A stretch of DNA of 36,687 bases from Cudoniella acicularis (taxonomy: Eukaryota > Ascomycota > Leotiomycetes > Helotiales > Helotiaceae), in assembly GCA_013054445.1 (NCBI GenBank), contig JAAMPI010000464.1:1-36687 (forward strand). The letters are read 5' to 3'. The translations under genes were made by a program, and so were the position numbers. Below the pieces are notes generated by a model. It worked only from the letters and a program-made list of their open reading frames with translations. It made no database searches and was not told where the DNA came from. This document shows positions 20,077-30,510 of this stretch, piece after piece (positions within the stretch are counted from its first letter, which is position 1; each line of letters begins with the position of its first letter).

Positions 20077-20632
20077 TGTTACGAACACGTGTGTAACGTT
20101 CTGTTATCACGTGATATCTCAATGTCACGTGAACGGGGTTTACTTAGCCTCGAAAGCGTCAAGCAGTTTCTGGTAGAGCGTTATCCTGATCAAGTGATGA
20201 TATTGGAATATGAGCTGAGCACACGCCTCAACATAGGAAAACTATACGGCTATATAGGTCGTAGTAGTCGTAGTTCACGTGCTCACTAGTTCACGATCTC
20301 AGTCGTCGAACTTGCGAACCGGTGAACTGATCATATGACTTGTCACCTGATCTCGGGTCGCGACAACGTGCTTGTACATAACCTTGAGGCTTGGTCACTC
20401 TACGGAGAGGCATAGAGAAGTTATGGTTAAGCAGGAGAATCACAGTGGCAGAAGGTCATATGATAGATCGTGAGGATCAGGGGGACCATGAGGATCAATA
20501 GGATCAGGGAATGATCTGAATGAACCAACAGCTCCCGTGTAGCACAAAGGGCTATATAGTTTCTGCAGTTTCCCTTGTGTAGGAGCTTTGTGCTCAACTC
20601 AAATAGTATTTGATACTTGTAACTGCGCAACT
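20077..20632. mobile_element. LTR-like segment interrupting the transposase remnant (tentative)
   Basis: Starts TGTTACG exactly where the transposase match ends. It contains CACGTG words at 20068-20140 and again near 20277, then a TATA-like CTATATAG near 20551 and a GTATTTGATAC stretch near 20606. It ends around CGCAACT, close to the reverse complement of the start (CGTAACA). That layout is what a Copia-type solo LTR of about 555 bp would show. No target duplication could be found and the 3' end is a guess. Confidence 0.3.
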
Positions 20633-21936
20633 TCAATATTACTTGGTGATATTGTGACACCTAATATAGATCCCTACCTAAGACTTCCTACCCAGAAGCT
20701 TGCTTCTATCACAAGGCAACATGAGCGTTACATAGAGCAGGAAGGAATTTATAGAATGAAGAGAAGTACTCTCCTCAGGGGATCTATGTTAATCCAAACT
20801 TATATTATACCAAAGCAGTGGGTATATTTTTGGATAGTGTCCACTTTGGGTTCCTTGGGCTTGTTTGGGCTCCTTGAGCATCATCGTCAAAGCTTGACAA
20901 AAGTGATGTGAGAGAACAGGGTTAGAGTAAGTATGATTGGTGAGAAAGCTAGAAGTCAAAACACGTGACGATATGGTAAATCTTGCTCAGGATGGATCAG
21001 GCCTGCTCGGGTGAGTTGCTCAGGTTACTCAGGCCAGCTGACTGAGCCGAGACTGAGCCGAGGGTGAGCCGAGGGTGATTAGCGCCTGAGCAAGAGCAGC
21101 AAGCTTACTAACCCCATACGGAACTCAAGAAAGAGAAGATTGATTCATGATACCTAAGTATTTTGCTTGGAGCGGCTTCAGGACGTAGTAGCCACTGTGC
21201 GCTGGGTTTCAGGGAGCATCTTCGCCGAAATTTAGCGCCCGCGGTCCGGGACAAACCAACTTCAGGGCACGCGTCATGCTGCTCGCTATGCTATATTTGA
21301 GAATTTCATACGTAAGAATAACAAGAACAGAACGAAAATTTATTAACGTCAAACACCTCGAATGCTATCCGATATGATTTTAATACCCTAAGTACCCTTT
21401 ATATGCCACTTATATCCCCTTTGTTTTCCACTCATTTTGCTCGAATAGTCGGTCTTTGAAATATACTACTAATATATTTTTAAATTTTCGTAGTAGATTA
21501 ATAACCGGCCGTCTAAGGGGCAATTAGATTTGATCGTTATTTTGTATTTGAAAAGCTATATAACTTTTTTCCTAGAGACATTCACGCAAAAAGAATCACT
21601 TAAAACAGGAGGCGAGCTCACAGTAAGAGAGACCTTTAGACTATAAAAATACTTTTTTGTCCTGTTGCTGGCTTCCCTTGTGTTGCTTCTTCAATTCCGA
21701 CTGCATGAGAAAAGGGGCTTAAACGAAGAAGGGTACTCGCACGAGATGTACTCACAAAAGGGGAGACTCTTATCATCCATAACAGAGATATCACATATTC
21801 TCACAGATTTAAAGTTTGAATGACGTTGACATGTGACTATCCGAAGACAGTTAGCAGTAACAATGCAATTGTTCACCCATCACTGACACTACTAGCTAAT
21901 TGTGAGAATTTGACTCAAACCGCACTTTCCAAACGA
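20633..21936. other. Degenerate region with array F, no gene seen
   Basis: The ORF at 20588-20911 has no family motif. Array F lies at 20984-21100. TTTGGGCTCCTTGAG near 20866 is another copy of the word found beside arrays A and D. From 21290 to 21660 the DNA is strongly AT-rich. The rest is the 3' flank of the Clr5-ankyrin gene. Confidence 0.45.
20984..21100. repeat. Mixed GCTCAGG / CTGAGCCGAGGGTGAG array (array F)
   Basis: GCTCAGG copies in the left half turn into CTGAGCCGAG and GGTGAGCCGAGGGTGA in the right half, ending GCGCCTGAGCAAGAGC. It contains the words of both array A and array D, which ties all the arrays to one family. Confidence 0.6.
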
Positions 21937-24083
21937 TCATTCAAACAGTTCCAACAGAAAGTGATACCAACTCTCATCAACCTTGATATTAAACTCCCTG
22001 CAATCCCGAAGAATGGCGACTATCTCATTACTCTCCCCTCGTGTATTTGGATGCTGTAAGCCGAATCGGTCTTTCCAGAATTTGAAATCAACTTTTGACG
22101 ATTCCAAGTAAGTTTTTGCTGCATGGGTAAGAGCCACTTCCCATACTTTGTCCACAATATCGTTTGGAAGAAGATATTTGGTCTCAAGCAGGTGTTTTGG
22201 ACTGCACCACGTGCCCTTTCGAAGAAGATCGTAGTATTCGTTCCACCACTCCTGATCTTTTGGGGTATTGATATTTGTGCCGATTTGCTGTTCTGGTGGG
22301 CTTATCATATTTCCCGAGTCAAGTAGCTTATGAAGTACTTCTAGCTCTTTTCCGATAGAGGCATTATCGCTTCTGATAGCAGCGTATATTGGAAGGGTCC
22401 CTGATAGATCTCGCTGCATAGCATCAGCTCCTCGAGACAATAATAGCTGGACAAATTCATGGTTCGTGAAATAATATCGGTAGTCGCAAATCGTCAAAAG
22501 AGGTGATTTTCCAGCCCTGTCTGCCTGATTGACATCGGCTCCCCTGTCTAGACATATCTTGGCACACTTCAGACCCACATCATAAGAGTTGTAACTCATA
22601 AGTTGATGCAGCAGTGGGGTTCCAGTTAGGTTTAGGTTATTGATATCAGCCTTTTGGAATAGAAGAATCCCGAGCTCATGATCCATACCAGCGGAAAGAA
22701 TGTTTTCTTTTAGAGCTTCACTTATGAACGTATCTCCAGATTGAAGGGTAAAGTCAACGCAAGCTCCTTTAGCTATAAACATTTTTATATCTAAATTTTT
22801 CAAGTGACTTGGGATGCAGAAAGAGGAATTAGACCATCGATATTTGGTGTTTTGTACAAAGATTTCGAGGGGCAGTTTGTTATTTGCATCTCGCAAAAGA
22901 TGTCGGCGTTGTTCTCGAGAAACATTAGAACGAACGAGGCGTGATGTTTTCCTTTCGATATCGATTCCTCTAGGATCATATGAAATGGCGTAACATGAGC
23001 GGCGTTAGGGACATTGACATTTGCCCCTGCTTGGATGAGGCGGTGGATAGCACTCTTCTTTGGCATATCACTTTCTTTCCACGAGGACACGGCGAGATGG
23101 AGAGGTGTATTTCCATAATCATCCTGAACAGAAACAGTAGCGTTCGACTCGAGAAGCAGTTTCACAACTTTCGGAAATCGTACGGCCATATGGAGTGGAG
23201 TCTGTCCGCTTTCGCCAACCGCATCTGAATCCGCTCTGTGCTTTAGGAGAAGGTGCACAGGGTGCTCAAGACCGGTTTTACATGCGTCATGAAGTGGTTG
23301 GTTGCCTTGGGAATCTTGGACATTGACCGCTGCCCCTGAAGCTAAAGACGTCTCGAAGTCTTTCCAGGATCTGCTACTTATCATTCGGTGAAGTGAGGTT
23401 CTTCCGTACTCATCTCGTACTTCGTGACTGCCAACTTGCCCCGTCGCTGTAAAAGGAGATACTATATTGGTCTGGCTTTGCGCTGCATTTTGCACTGAAA
23501 TGTGTGGTTCCATCAAGTTGATGATGTGGCTCGTTGAGTCTCCCATACCAGATTGAAATGTCCAGAGGTCGGAATTACCTAAGAGAGGTAATGTTGAAGT
23601 CGTTGAAGCCGAAGAACTTCTACCAGAAGGGGTAAATTGGATTAGCCTTGATACTTGTGAAATGTAGCTCGTACTGAACAACATTGCTAGGAGGTGTGAA
23701 ATAACTACAAGAAATCGATCGAACACATACTCAAATTCTCGACCATTAATTCTAGATCTTTCAACAGAGGAGTTGATAGTAGTAGGGGAGAAGTCCATCA
23801 CTTCGGTTCCTTCGGGAAACTCTCTCTGGGTACTTTCATTATTATCGTCCAAATTTCGCCTTAGGTATCCCCATTCTTTCAATTTCTCGCGGTAAGCTCT
23901 GGGCCTTTTTTGGAATTAGATGATCCGAATTGAATGAAACCCAGTGGTCAGAAAGAAAATTACTCACGAGGCCTTGAAGTTGTGGTTCGTCTTCATATAC
24001 GGTACCACAATATTGAGGGGCCGGTGTTGCACGACGTAGAGGGTGTGAATGTGCCTCTTCACATCTGACCAATTTTTCGGCAT
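21937..24083 (-). CDS. Clr5-domain ankyrin-repeat protein, one frameshift
   Basis: Exon 1 (24083-23968) and the start of exon 2 (from 23898) encode a Clr5 domain: MPKNWSDVKRHIHTLYVVQH, PLNIVVPYMKTNHNFKAS, then AYREKLKEWGYLRRN. The intron 23899-23967 (GTGAGT...CCCAG, 69 bp) is in phase. A low-complexity middle leads to ankyrin repeats (YGRTSLHRMIS, QGNQPLHDACK, SGQTPLHMAVR, YGNTPLHLAVS, AHVTPFHMILE, and degenerate ones further on), ending at 21937. About 692 residues in all. Clr5-ankyrin proteins are common in ascomycetes, with poorly known roles; Clr5 is a putative DNA-binding domain. At 22895-22900 the frame changes: adding one T to the TTTT run (minus strand) joins NADIF to RDANNKLPLEIF. 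No stop or second lesion was seen, so assembly error or recent loss are both possible. An earlier in-frame ATG at 24173 is less likely because Clr5 usually starts the protein. Confidence 0.8.
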
Positions 24084-24440
24084 GATGGCAAATTCTATAC
24101 TGCACTTCCTCATACCAAGAGATGGCAGTGATGTACCGATGAAGGATGAGGGGAGATGAAGGCGAAAATCCAAATCTCTCTAGTCGGCGAAGGCGAGGCT
24201 ACCAGGCCATGGGACGTGGATATTTTTCCTAGTGTCGAATGTCAAAAAGATATCTTCCAGCCGCACGCAGGTGTGGCACAGAACCCCTGTTTTATCCCAA
24301 CAGGTGCAGACACAACGGATTTAAGCGTAGCCTGCAAAGTACAGTCCTGCAAAAATCCCTCGAATGCGGTTGCTTAAGACCGTTCAGAAACGAGGCAACC
24401 AGGTTATGTGGCAAAGAGTTTCTGTCTCGCATACGCCTCA

Positions 24441-24650
24441 TTGCACAAAAGGGTGCATTTGCACACTCGTCTAAAAATCCAATGAACTCTCACGGTCGGA
24501 TGCTCACTGGCAAAATTATTTCCTGCAGCGCAAATTTGTGCAATTGCACAAAAAGGTGCATTTGCACACTCGCCTAAAAATCCAGTTAACTTCATCCCAT
24601 GCCTCTGATGAGGAAAAACCACCCCCAGCTGCGCAAATTTGTGCAATTGC
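24441..24650. repeat. Tandem 103-bp repeat, two units, with palindromic junction
   Basis: Units start at 24441 and 24544 with TTGCACAAAA.GGTGCATTTG, and a third start (TTGCGC) follows at 24647, so the period is 103 both times. The unit ends share GCGCAAATTTGTGCAA; the middles differ considerably. The junction at 24536-24551, TTGTGCAATTGCACAA, is a perfect 16-bp palindrome. The DNA is unusually rich in TGCA words. Confidence 0.75.
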
Positions 24651-24973
24651 GCTCTCAGGGGCTGATTTCTGCGAGTGCCATTGGCCAAACAGAAGCCACA
24701 CCTGCAAATCAAGCAATAGCCGCTCGTGTCCAGGGCCAACGGCCCAATTGTTTTCGCTTGCTGTCTCATAACCTATTCACGAAAGCGGACGCGTGGTGCT
24801 GTATTTCCGACCATGCTTCTTGCTCAAGAAACTTGGAGGCTTTCACTTGGCGACCAAGGAACATGGTATCCAAATACTATGCCCCCTCCTGATTCACCGA
24901 ATTCCTGTGGTGGCCTTTACCAATGTATTCTAATAGGCTGGTTTATCAGTTGCTCTTGTCGGTGTTGTCTAGA

Positions 24974-24985
24974 TATTTATATAAG
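24974..24985 (+). promoter_or_regulatory. Possible TATA element for the gene at 25134
   Basis: ATTTATATAAG about 150 bases before the ATG, followed by a CT-rich stretch (25000-25055), the usual arrangement in fungal promoters. Confidence 0.35.
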
Positions 24986-25133
24986 CCCAAATTTCTCCTC
25001 TCAAAGCTTTCTCTTCTTCCCCTTTCCATCACTCCAGCAAGTACCTTTTTCCCCCTCAGTCGGTGCTGAATTAGATTGATTTTCAACGAGCCTTATTTGA
25101 GAGTCTTCACTGGCAATCATCCCTCTGCACAAT

Positions 25134-25723
25134 ATGGCTGCAACAAACCAAAACCATCAAAGTACTAATGATAAGGGGGCTGCAAATTCTGAGATGTAAG
25201 CACTCCTGCTATTCCTGTTACTTTCAGAAATTTTCTTATTCATTTGTGAATTAATTTTCGAGTTTCTTCGCTCCTATCATATTAGCATGGACAATGCTAT
25301 GCCTGTCACAATTGTCTTCCATCTAACACAGATATATTTGTCCCACAAGCCTAAAGCTAATCGATTCCATTGAATAACAGCGGATCAAACAACTCCGTCG
25401 CCGTCCACATAGGCAGCGATATCCAACGTAACGACTCCCCATCGAACACCCACAATACCACACGTATTCAAGCTACCAATGCCACTACAACAAAGACTTC
25501 CACACATTTGACTCGAAACGCTCTCGCTACCCACGAACACATACAAGCAAGCTTCTGGGCTGATCCTGCAAAAGTGACAAGCATGCGGGAGGAAGAATAT
25601 CGCAAGATCCGTAAAGCCGCGAAGAGCTTTGGGGTGGACATTACAGCTACAGTCTTTGACAAGATGGTGGATGGGCCAGTGGGCAAGACACCCATGGAGA
25701 GAATGACGGAGGGGGAGGGATGA
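25134..25723 (+). CDS. Small hypothetical protein, two exons
   Basis: Exon 1 (25134-25195) starts MAATNQNHQSTND. An intron with GTAAGC donor and AACAG acceptor (25196-25380, 185 bp, GCTAAT near the 3' end) joins in phase to exon 2 (25381-25723), giving 134 residues. The first two thirds are rich in Asn, Thr and Ser and probably disordered. The last 55 residues look folded: FWADPAKVTSMREEEYRKIR, then AAKSFGVDITATVFDKMVDG and KTPMERM. I do not recognise the family; the compact helical C-terminus hints at a conserved short domain. No membrane segment or signal peptide. The intron is long for its neighbours, so an additional small exon inside it is conceivable. Confidence 0.6.
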
Positions 25724-26431
25724 ATTGATGGTTGGGATTAAGGCGTTATGCTGGCTCGCGGCTATTAGGAAACATCTCAGGGGTAGAACTTCAGCCCTTA
25801 GACAACTGAGAAAATTATGGCTCGCATTCAGGTATTTTGGATTTGGACCCTTGAAAAACTCATATTTTACTTGTGTCAATACAAAATTTACTTTTTTACT
25901 ATTTTCCTATCATAAAATTGACGATGCGCTTAAGTCTTTGCGATGATTTACTTTTCTTCTTTTATTTCCCCTACTTGGTGACTTGGATAATTAAATGCAT
26001 CTACCCTCTAAGACCTCAAAGCCTTCACGCCATCTAACCTTGAAGATTCCAAAATCCCTCCTGATACTATTTTAGTACTACAGCTGCATCTGGACGTGTT
26101 TTGTTGAAGTGTTATATCCCTTCACTAACCCCACTATTCGCTTCGCGAAATCCTACTCGACACTTAAAAACAGTAAATTAAATCCTAACTCAAAAGACTA
26201 TAAAATCTTCGAGAAAATATTTAGGGAGGAGCCAAGTGGACTTACTCATTTGTGATAATGTCTCACAGTAATATAGTGTTCATTATTTGAAATTTTTATC
26301 GGCGAATGGCGAGATGCCTTCAGGGAGATAAAGTTCTATATTTAGCAAATATATGTTTGACCAGTTTTTAAGTTCACGATATTTTTGATTTCATACCTCC
26401 ATTATATAATCAGCGATTAATAACTAGGCAG

Positions 26432-26520
26432 ACTGGGTACGGATACGGGTTGGCCCGTAAACACCCGGCCCGTAAAGATGCAGGGTTTTACCCCCGATAC
26501 CTGGGTAGAACCCGGGCTTT
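26432..26520. repeat. GC-rich GGGTACGG / GGCCCGTAAA island with hairpin
   Basis: GGCCCGTAAA occurs twice, 15 bases apart (26452 and 26467). It is preceded by GGGTACGGATACGGG and followed by CCTGGGTAGAACCCGGG, which can fold on itself with one G-T mismatch. Such TACGGG/CCCGTA blocks often mark ends of fungal DNA transposons; no element was delimited here. Confidence 0.4.
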
Positions 26521-27628
26521 TTGTCTGTACCGTAGTAATTGCTTTTAAGGATAATATTGACTTAAGAGAACGTTGCGCACTCGGGGCTCGGACTTCTATC
26601 AGAATATAAGATATTATATTATAAATTTTAGCATATAAAGAGAACCCTCCTAATTAACCCTCCGTTATCCGATATCCAATTGATATATCTTTATATTTAT
26701 AGTGTCTTCTCTATTATTTTCCGGACAAAAGTCCTTCTCGTCATTAGAATCAAACCAGCTATAAGTAATAGCAGTGAGGGAAGATAGAGGAGGCTGAAAA
26801 TATAATAATAAAAGGGTGAGAGTCTTGAGACACCCAAAACATCGACGCATAATATATCACTTTTTCTATACGGTAGCTCCTGAACATACTTTTAGGTTAT
26901 TAAATATTATTTTCTAAACCAATTACTGCGGTACCTGTGCCCTTTGTATATTTCTAGGAAATCCAAGCATTAACAAGGTCCCATTTGACTCGCACTTCGC
27001 TCACGAGTGTCTAAACTCAAAGTTCGTACTCCATGAGCACGATCTTTGAAATCAACCAGAAAAGCATGACATATTCTCAAAAGAAATACTTCTAAAAATA
27101 ACTCACCGACTCAATCCAGAATCCTGATGGTATGTTTTCACGTACAAGTCCTCTTAGCCATGCATCACACAAAAAATACAAATAAGGTTACATGCACGGC
27201 ATGACATACCCGGCCGGTAGCCAAAGGATAAAGTATATCGGCAATGCGGGCGGATGACATCATGCGGGGGGCAACCCTCTCACTCCACCACCATCACTCT
27301 TACCACCAAACACCAATCTTTCATACCAGTTACCAAACTCCCAACCCGTGTGTTAAAGAAATGGACCTCGTATCAAAACTTTAGGACCCAAATTCTCACT
27401 TCATTCATCGCTAGTACCGTACCCAGAAAAGAAAAACGTAAGGTCGAATACGAGACTACTTTAGCCGGCGCAGATCTCGGCGATCACAAGAACACTTGCT
27501 TGATGCTTATGGATTAGAAAGTCTCTCACGATGTAACAACGTACTTCTCAATACGAGGTTGACAGCAACGGCGGCGATTTTTTGGTTCATTAACCTTTTG
27601 TGTTTGCGTGGCGAGACTTGAAAAAGTG

Positions 27629-27638
27629 ATATATAAGT
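27629..27638 (+). promoter_or_regulatory. Possible TATA element of the secreted-protein gene
   Basis: GATATATAAG lies about 135-140 bases upstream of the ATG at 27772, leaving a leader of about 100 bases. Confidence 0.4.
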
Positions 27639-27771
27639 CTTGATACTCCACGAAAAAAAGAAAACATTTCTATACCTTCTTCAATTGCTAATTTGCTACA
27701 TCATCATTTCAAAGAAAATAATCAGATCGATCATCCCACCTGAAATATTATTCGCACAGTATACAAACAAA

Positions 27772-28502
27772 ATGGGTTTCCTCCGCACTTTCGTCACCGC
27801 CGCTGCTGCGCTTAGCTTCACAGCTCTCGCGACAGCATCACCCACGCCAACACAATTACAAGCCCGACAGAACTACGTTCCCGGAACACAAAACAACACC
27901 CAAGAATTCTACATAAACATGAACGTTATTTCGGGTCCTCAAACCTACGATGGCTATTCCTGTACCTTCCCTTCCCCCTTTCCCCTTTCCCCCACTAACA
28001 TCCAAATAGTAGTAACCTGGCACACGGGCGCCGGCTTCGCCGACCCCGTCTTCGTGAACACCACAGGCTCTCGCTCTTTCCTCAACGGCACAAATTTGCA
28101 GTTTGATGTTTCTCCATATCCCTTTTCAGCGCTGGGTTTTCCGAGTGATACGAATTATGCGCGGTGGGAACCGATTAGTATTGCGAGTGGGTTTGGGAGT
28201 GGGGCGTGGGTTTTTGATCAGAGTGGGAATTTGGTTATTGATAATGAGGAGTTTGATGGGTGGTTGGTTTGTGAATGTGAGTTTTTTCTTCTTTTTTTCA
28301 ATTCTTATGTTTTGGGGGGGTTTTTTTTAGGAGGGGGAAATGGTGAGATAAGAGGCTAACGAGAGGGGTTGTGGCAGGGTACCATGGTATTAATGCACCA
28401 CAGCTTTTCCAGCTGGTTAAGGGGTTTGATGGCGGTGAGAATCAGAAGAATGATGTTCCTTGCAGTTGTGTGCAGGCTACTTTAAATGTCGAGTATTTTT
28501 GA
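27772..28502 (+). CDS. Secreted protein with signal peptide, two exons
   Basis: Exon 1 (27772-28276) and exon 2 (28378-28502) give 209 residues. The 101-bp intron (GTGAGT...GGCAG) splits a Trp codon, and the alternative TTTAG acceptor at 28330 would run into a stop. The N-terminus is a clear signal peptide (MGFLRTFVTAAAALSFTALA) followed by PTPTQLQARQ, where AR could be a processing site. The mature part has few cysteines (one in YSCTF, one in LVCEW, two in PCSC), three possible N-glycosylation sites (NNT, NTT, NGT) and many aromatic/Gly-rich beta-type segments. The chosen ATG is preferred over an upstream in-frame start because it puts the signal peptide at the very N-terminus. No family was recognised. 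A secreted effector or wall-associated role is speculation. Confidence 0.8.
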
Positions 28503-29243
28503 AGCAGTAGTCAGTTAGTGGTTTAGGAGTCGAGGGATCGCGCTCTTGGAACATCGGTGGAATTAATTGGTTTCTTGATTCTTAGTTAAGCATATTGGCA
28601 TATTGATGATCCTAGAAGGTTTCTTTTTCGCTTTTTTTTTGTGTCTTTTTTAGCTTCGGCATAATTGGCGGCATAATTGATGTTTTCCTGGTGTTTCTTT
28701 TCATATAAAACTATACTTCTCCTAGTGTCTCTTGTTACCATCCTCTTTTCTTCCAGTCCTGCAGTTTTCCAGACAACGTCTTTGATTTCGGGAAACAAAA
28801 AGGAAAAGGGCAAAGTAAATGCTTCCCCAAACATGCAAAGAAGACCACTCCTTTGTAAACCCATTTCCAGAATCCGTCTAGATTCTACTCAAGATGCCCC
28901 CTTTCTTCCATCAAAGAGTCTGCCTAAAATACCTGTGATATATAAGTAAGCAGGATTCCAAGCTGCTCACTTTTGATTTCTGATTTACAAACTTCAGGAA
29001 AGAACAAGCCCTCACCAAGAACTAGAGTCACCAAAAGTCCTCCTGCGAATTTCGTTTCGGAGAAACTTCCCAACCACTTTATCAATTTGGCCAACTTAAC
29101 ACAGGTAAGTCCGAGACCACTTTTCCCTTTTCCACTCGACTCGCAATAAACTGACCGAACCTACCATTTTCAAAGAATCCCTCGCTCTTTCCATCCAGTC
29201 CTCTTCCCAAACCCCTTCTCCTCTAAACTCGAATCACACAAAC
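28503..29243. other. Intergenic, no gene seen
   Basis: Small ORFs on both strands at 28586-28949 overlap each other and carry no motif. 29040-29240 is pyrimidine-rich and probably the leader of the MYND-type gene. Confidence 0.45.
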
Positions 29244-30510
29244 ATGTCAACCACCACAACCCCAACCCTTCCAACATCACCAACCTCTGCAGCTGACCGC
29301 CCAAAACTCAGCGCCAACTGCCGCAATACAGCAACCCAAAAATACACAGCATGTGCAGATGCGCCACCATACCCTGGTGGAGTTCAACTTCAAAGACGTA
29401 TTACTGTTCCCCCTCCTGCCAACAAGCCAACCGAGCAGCGCACAAACCCCTCTGCAACATCCTCTCAAAACGCAAATCCCTCCAGCGCGCCGGCTACATT
29501 CTTTAGGAAAAATTTTACGCCTTTCAAAGCACCACCTACTGCCAGCCCTTCCACCACTTTCAAAAATGCGATGGAAAATTATACATCTACGAGAGAGAAA
29601 GGGGGAGAATGGAGGTAGTGACTGATTACCTTGTTGATTTTCCGGAGGTCTTTGGGGAGGGGAAAGAGGGGGAGGAAGGTAGGAAGGTTGTTTTGGCTGC
29701 TTCGATGTTCTCGGATGCTGTGGCGTGGTTGGGTGGTTTGGTGGGGTATTTGTGCGGGGAGGTTTTGGGTTGCGAGCCTCCTTTACCTTTTCCTTTTGTC
29801 ATTTTCCTTTTCCAGATTACTCCCACCCTAACCCGAGCCCCAGCAAGAATCATTATAATAACAATAATAGCATCCGACCATTAACACCCATTCCCAGCAA
29901 AAAAGGTCCACCTCCACGAAGTCCGCGCGGTAACAAAACCCACCGGTCATCCCCTCGAAATAACAACCATGAAACCCAGCTGCACCACGCATTTCATCAA
30001 CAGCACATTCCACGATTACTGGCGACTAGATCTCACCTCCCCCTCCCTTCGCCATCAAACCCAAATTCCACCATCAAAGAATCCTACGTCCTAGACCTAG
30101 CCGCTGCACAATTCGGGTACTGTTCCCCCTTGGTGCCTTACTCTACTTATTTCGACACCTGCATCCTGCACCACGTGCCCTCTTCGCCCAAGGGAGAAAT
30201 TTTCAGCGCATCAGGCACCGTCAAATCCTACATTTTACATGAAGCGAGACAGGCTTCTATAGCGGCGCAAATTAGGACCGCGAATGGGAATGGGATTTAT
30301 GGGACTGTGGCAGGGGCGTTGGAGAGGGGCGTGCTGGAGTGGGAGGATAAGAAGGGAGAGGATGGAGGGATGAAGGTGAGGAAGTTGGCGAGGAAGAGTG
30401 AGGGGGTGTTTGAGGGGAAGGTGAAGGAGTTGATGGAGTTTTGGAAGGGGAATTTGGAGAAGGTTGAGGAGTTGAGGAGGGAGAGGATTCCTGCTATTTC
30501 CTATCCCTAA
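29244..30510 (+). pseudogene. MYND-type zinc-finger protein, degraded
   Basis: From ATG 29244 the first part reads ANCRNTATQKYTACADAPPY. The MYND second half (TYYCSPSCQQANRAAHKPLC) is one frame away, so a base has been lost near 29390. In that frame a TAG (29504-29506) interrupts between GYIL and EKFYAF, then CDGKLYIYERERGRMEVVTD and the GEGKEGEEGRKVVLAASMFS block follow. A later piece in the same frame carries VHLHEVRAVTKPTGHPLEIT; the DNA between holds a possible intron and a TAA. The last block (YVLDLAAAQFGYCSPLVPYS to the end at 30510) lies in another frame, needing one base near 30080. The first CxxC pair of the finger also lacks its usual second cysteine. MYND fingers bind protein partners; this fungal family is uncharacterised. 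At least four lesions make a functional product unlikely. Confidence 0.65.

Larger units (their letters stand above)
24174..25133. other. Divergent intergenic region with a 103-bp tandem repeat
   Basis: Separates the Clr5-ankyrin gene (minus) and the small gene at 25134 (plus). Apart from the tandem repeat at 24441-24650, the short ORFs here have no recognisable content and overlap each other on both strands. The last 150 bases are pyrimidine-rich with a TATA-like word. Confidence 0.5.
25724..27771. other. Long intergenic AT-rich stretch, no gene seen
   Basis: Most of 25860-27000 is AT-rich with dense stops. A GC-rich island at 26432-26520 stands out (listed separately). A short ORF at 27254-27517 has no motif and is probably chance. 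The last 150 bases carry the leader of the secreted-protein gene. Confidence 0.5.

Noticed and set aside
24441..24650. CRISPR-like array
   Set aside because: The 103-bp period, eukaryotic context, only two units and no cas genes rule it out.
24404..24769. Cys-rich ORFs on both strands over the 103-bp repeat
   Set aside because: The repeated peptide pattern simply follows the DNA repeat; there is no start or splice context and several frames are equally open.
27254..27517. 87-residue ORF upstream of the secreted-protein gene
   Set aside because: Composition and context give no support; it lies in the presumed promoter region.
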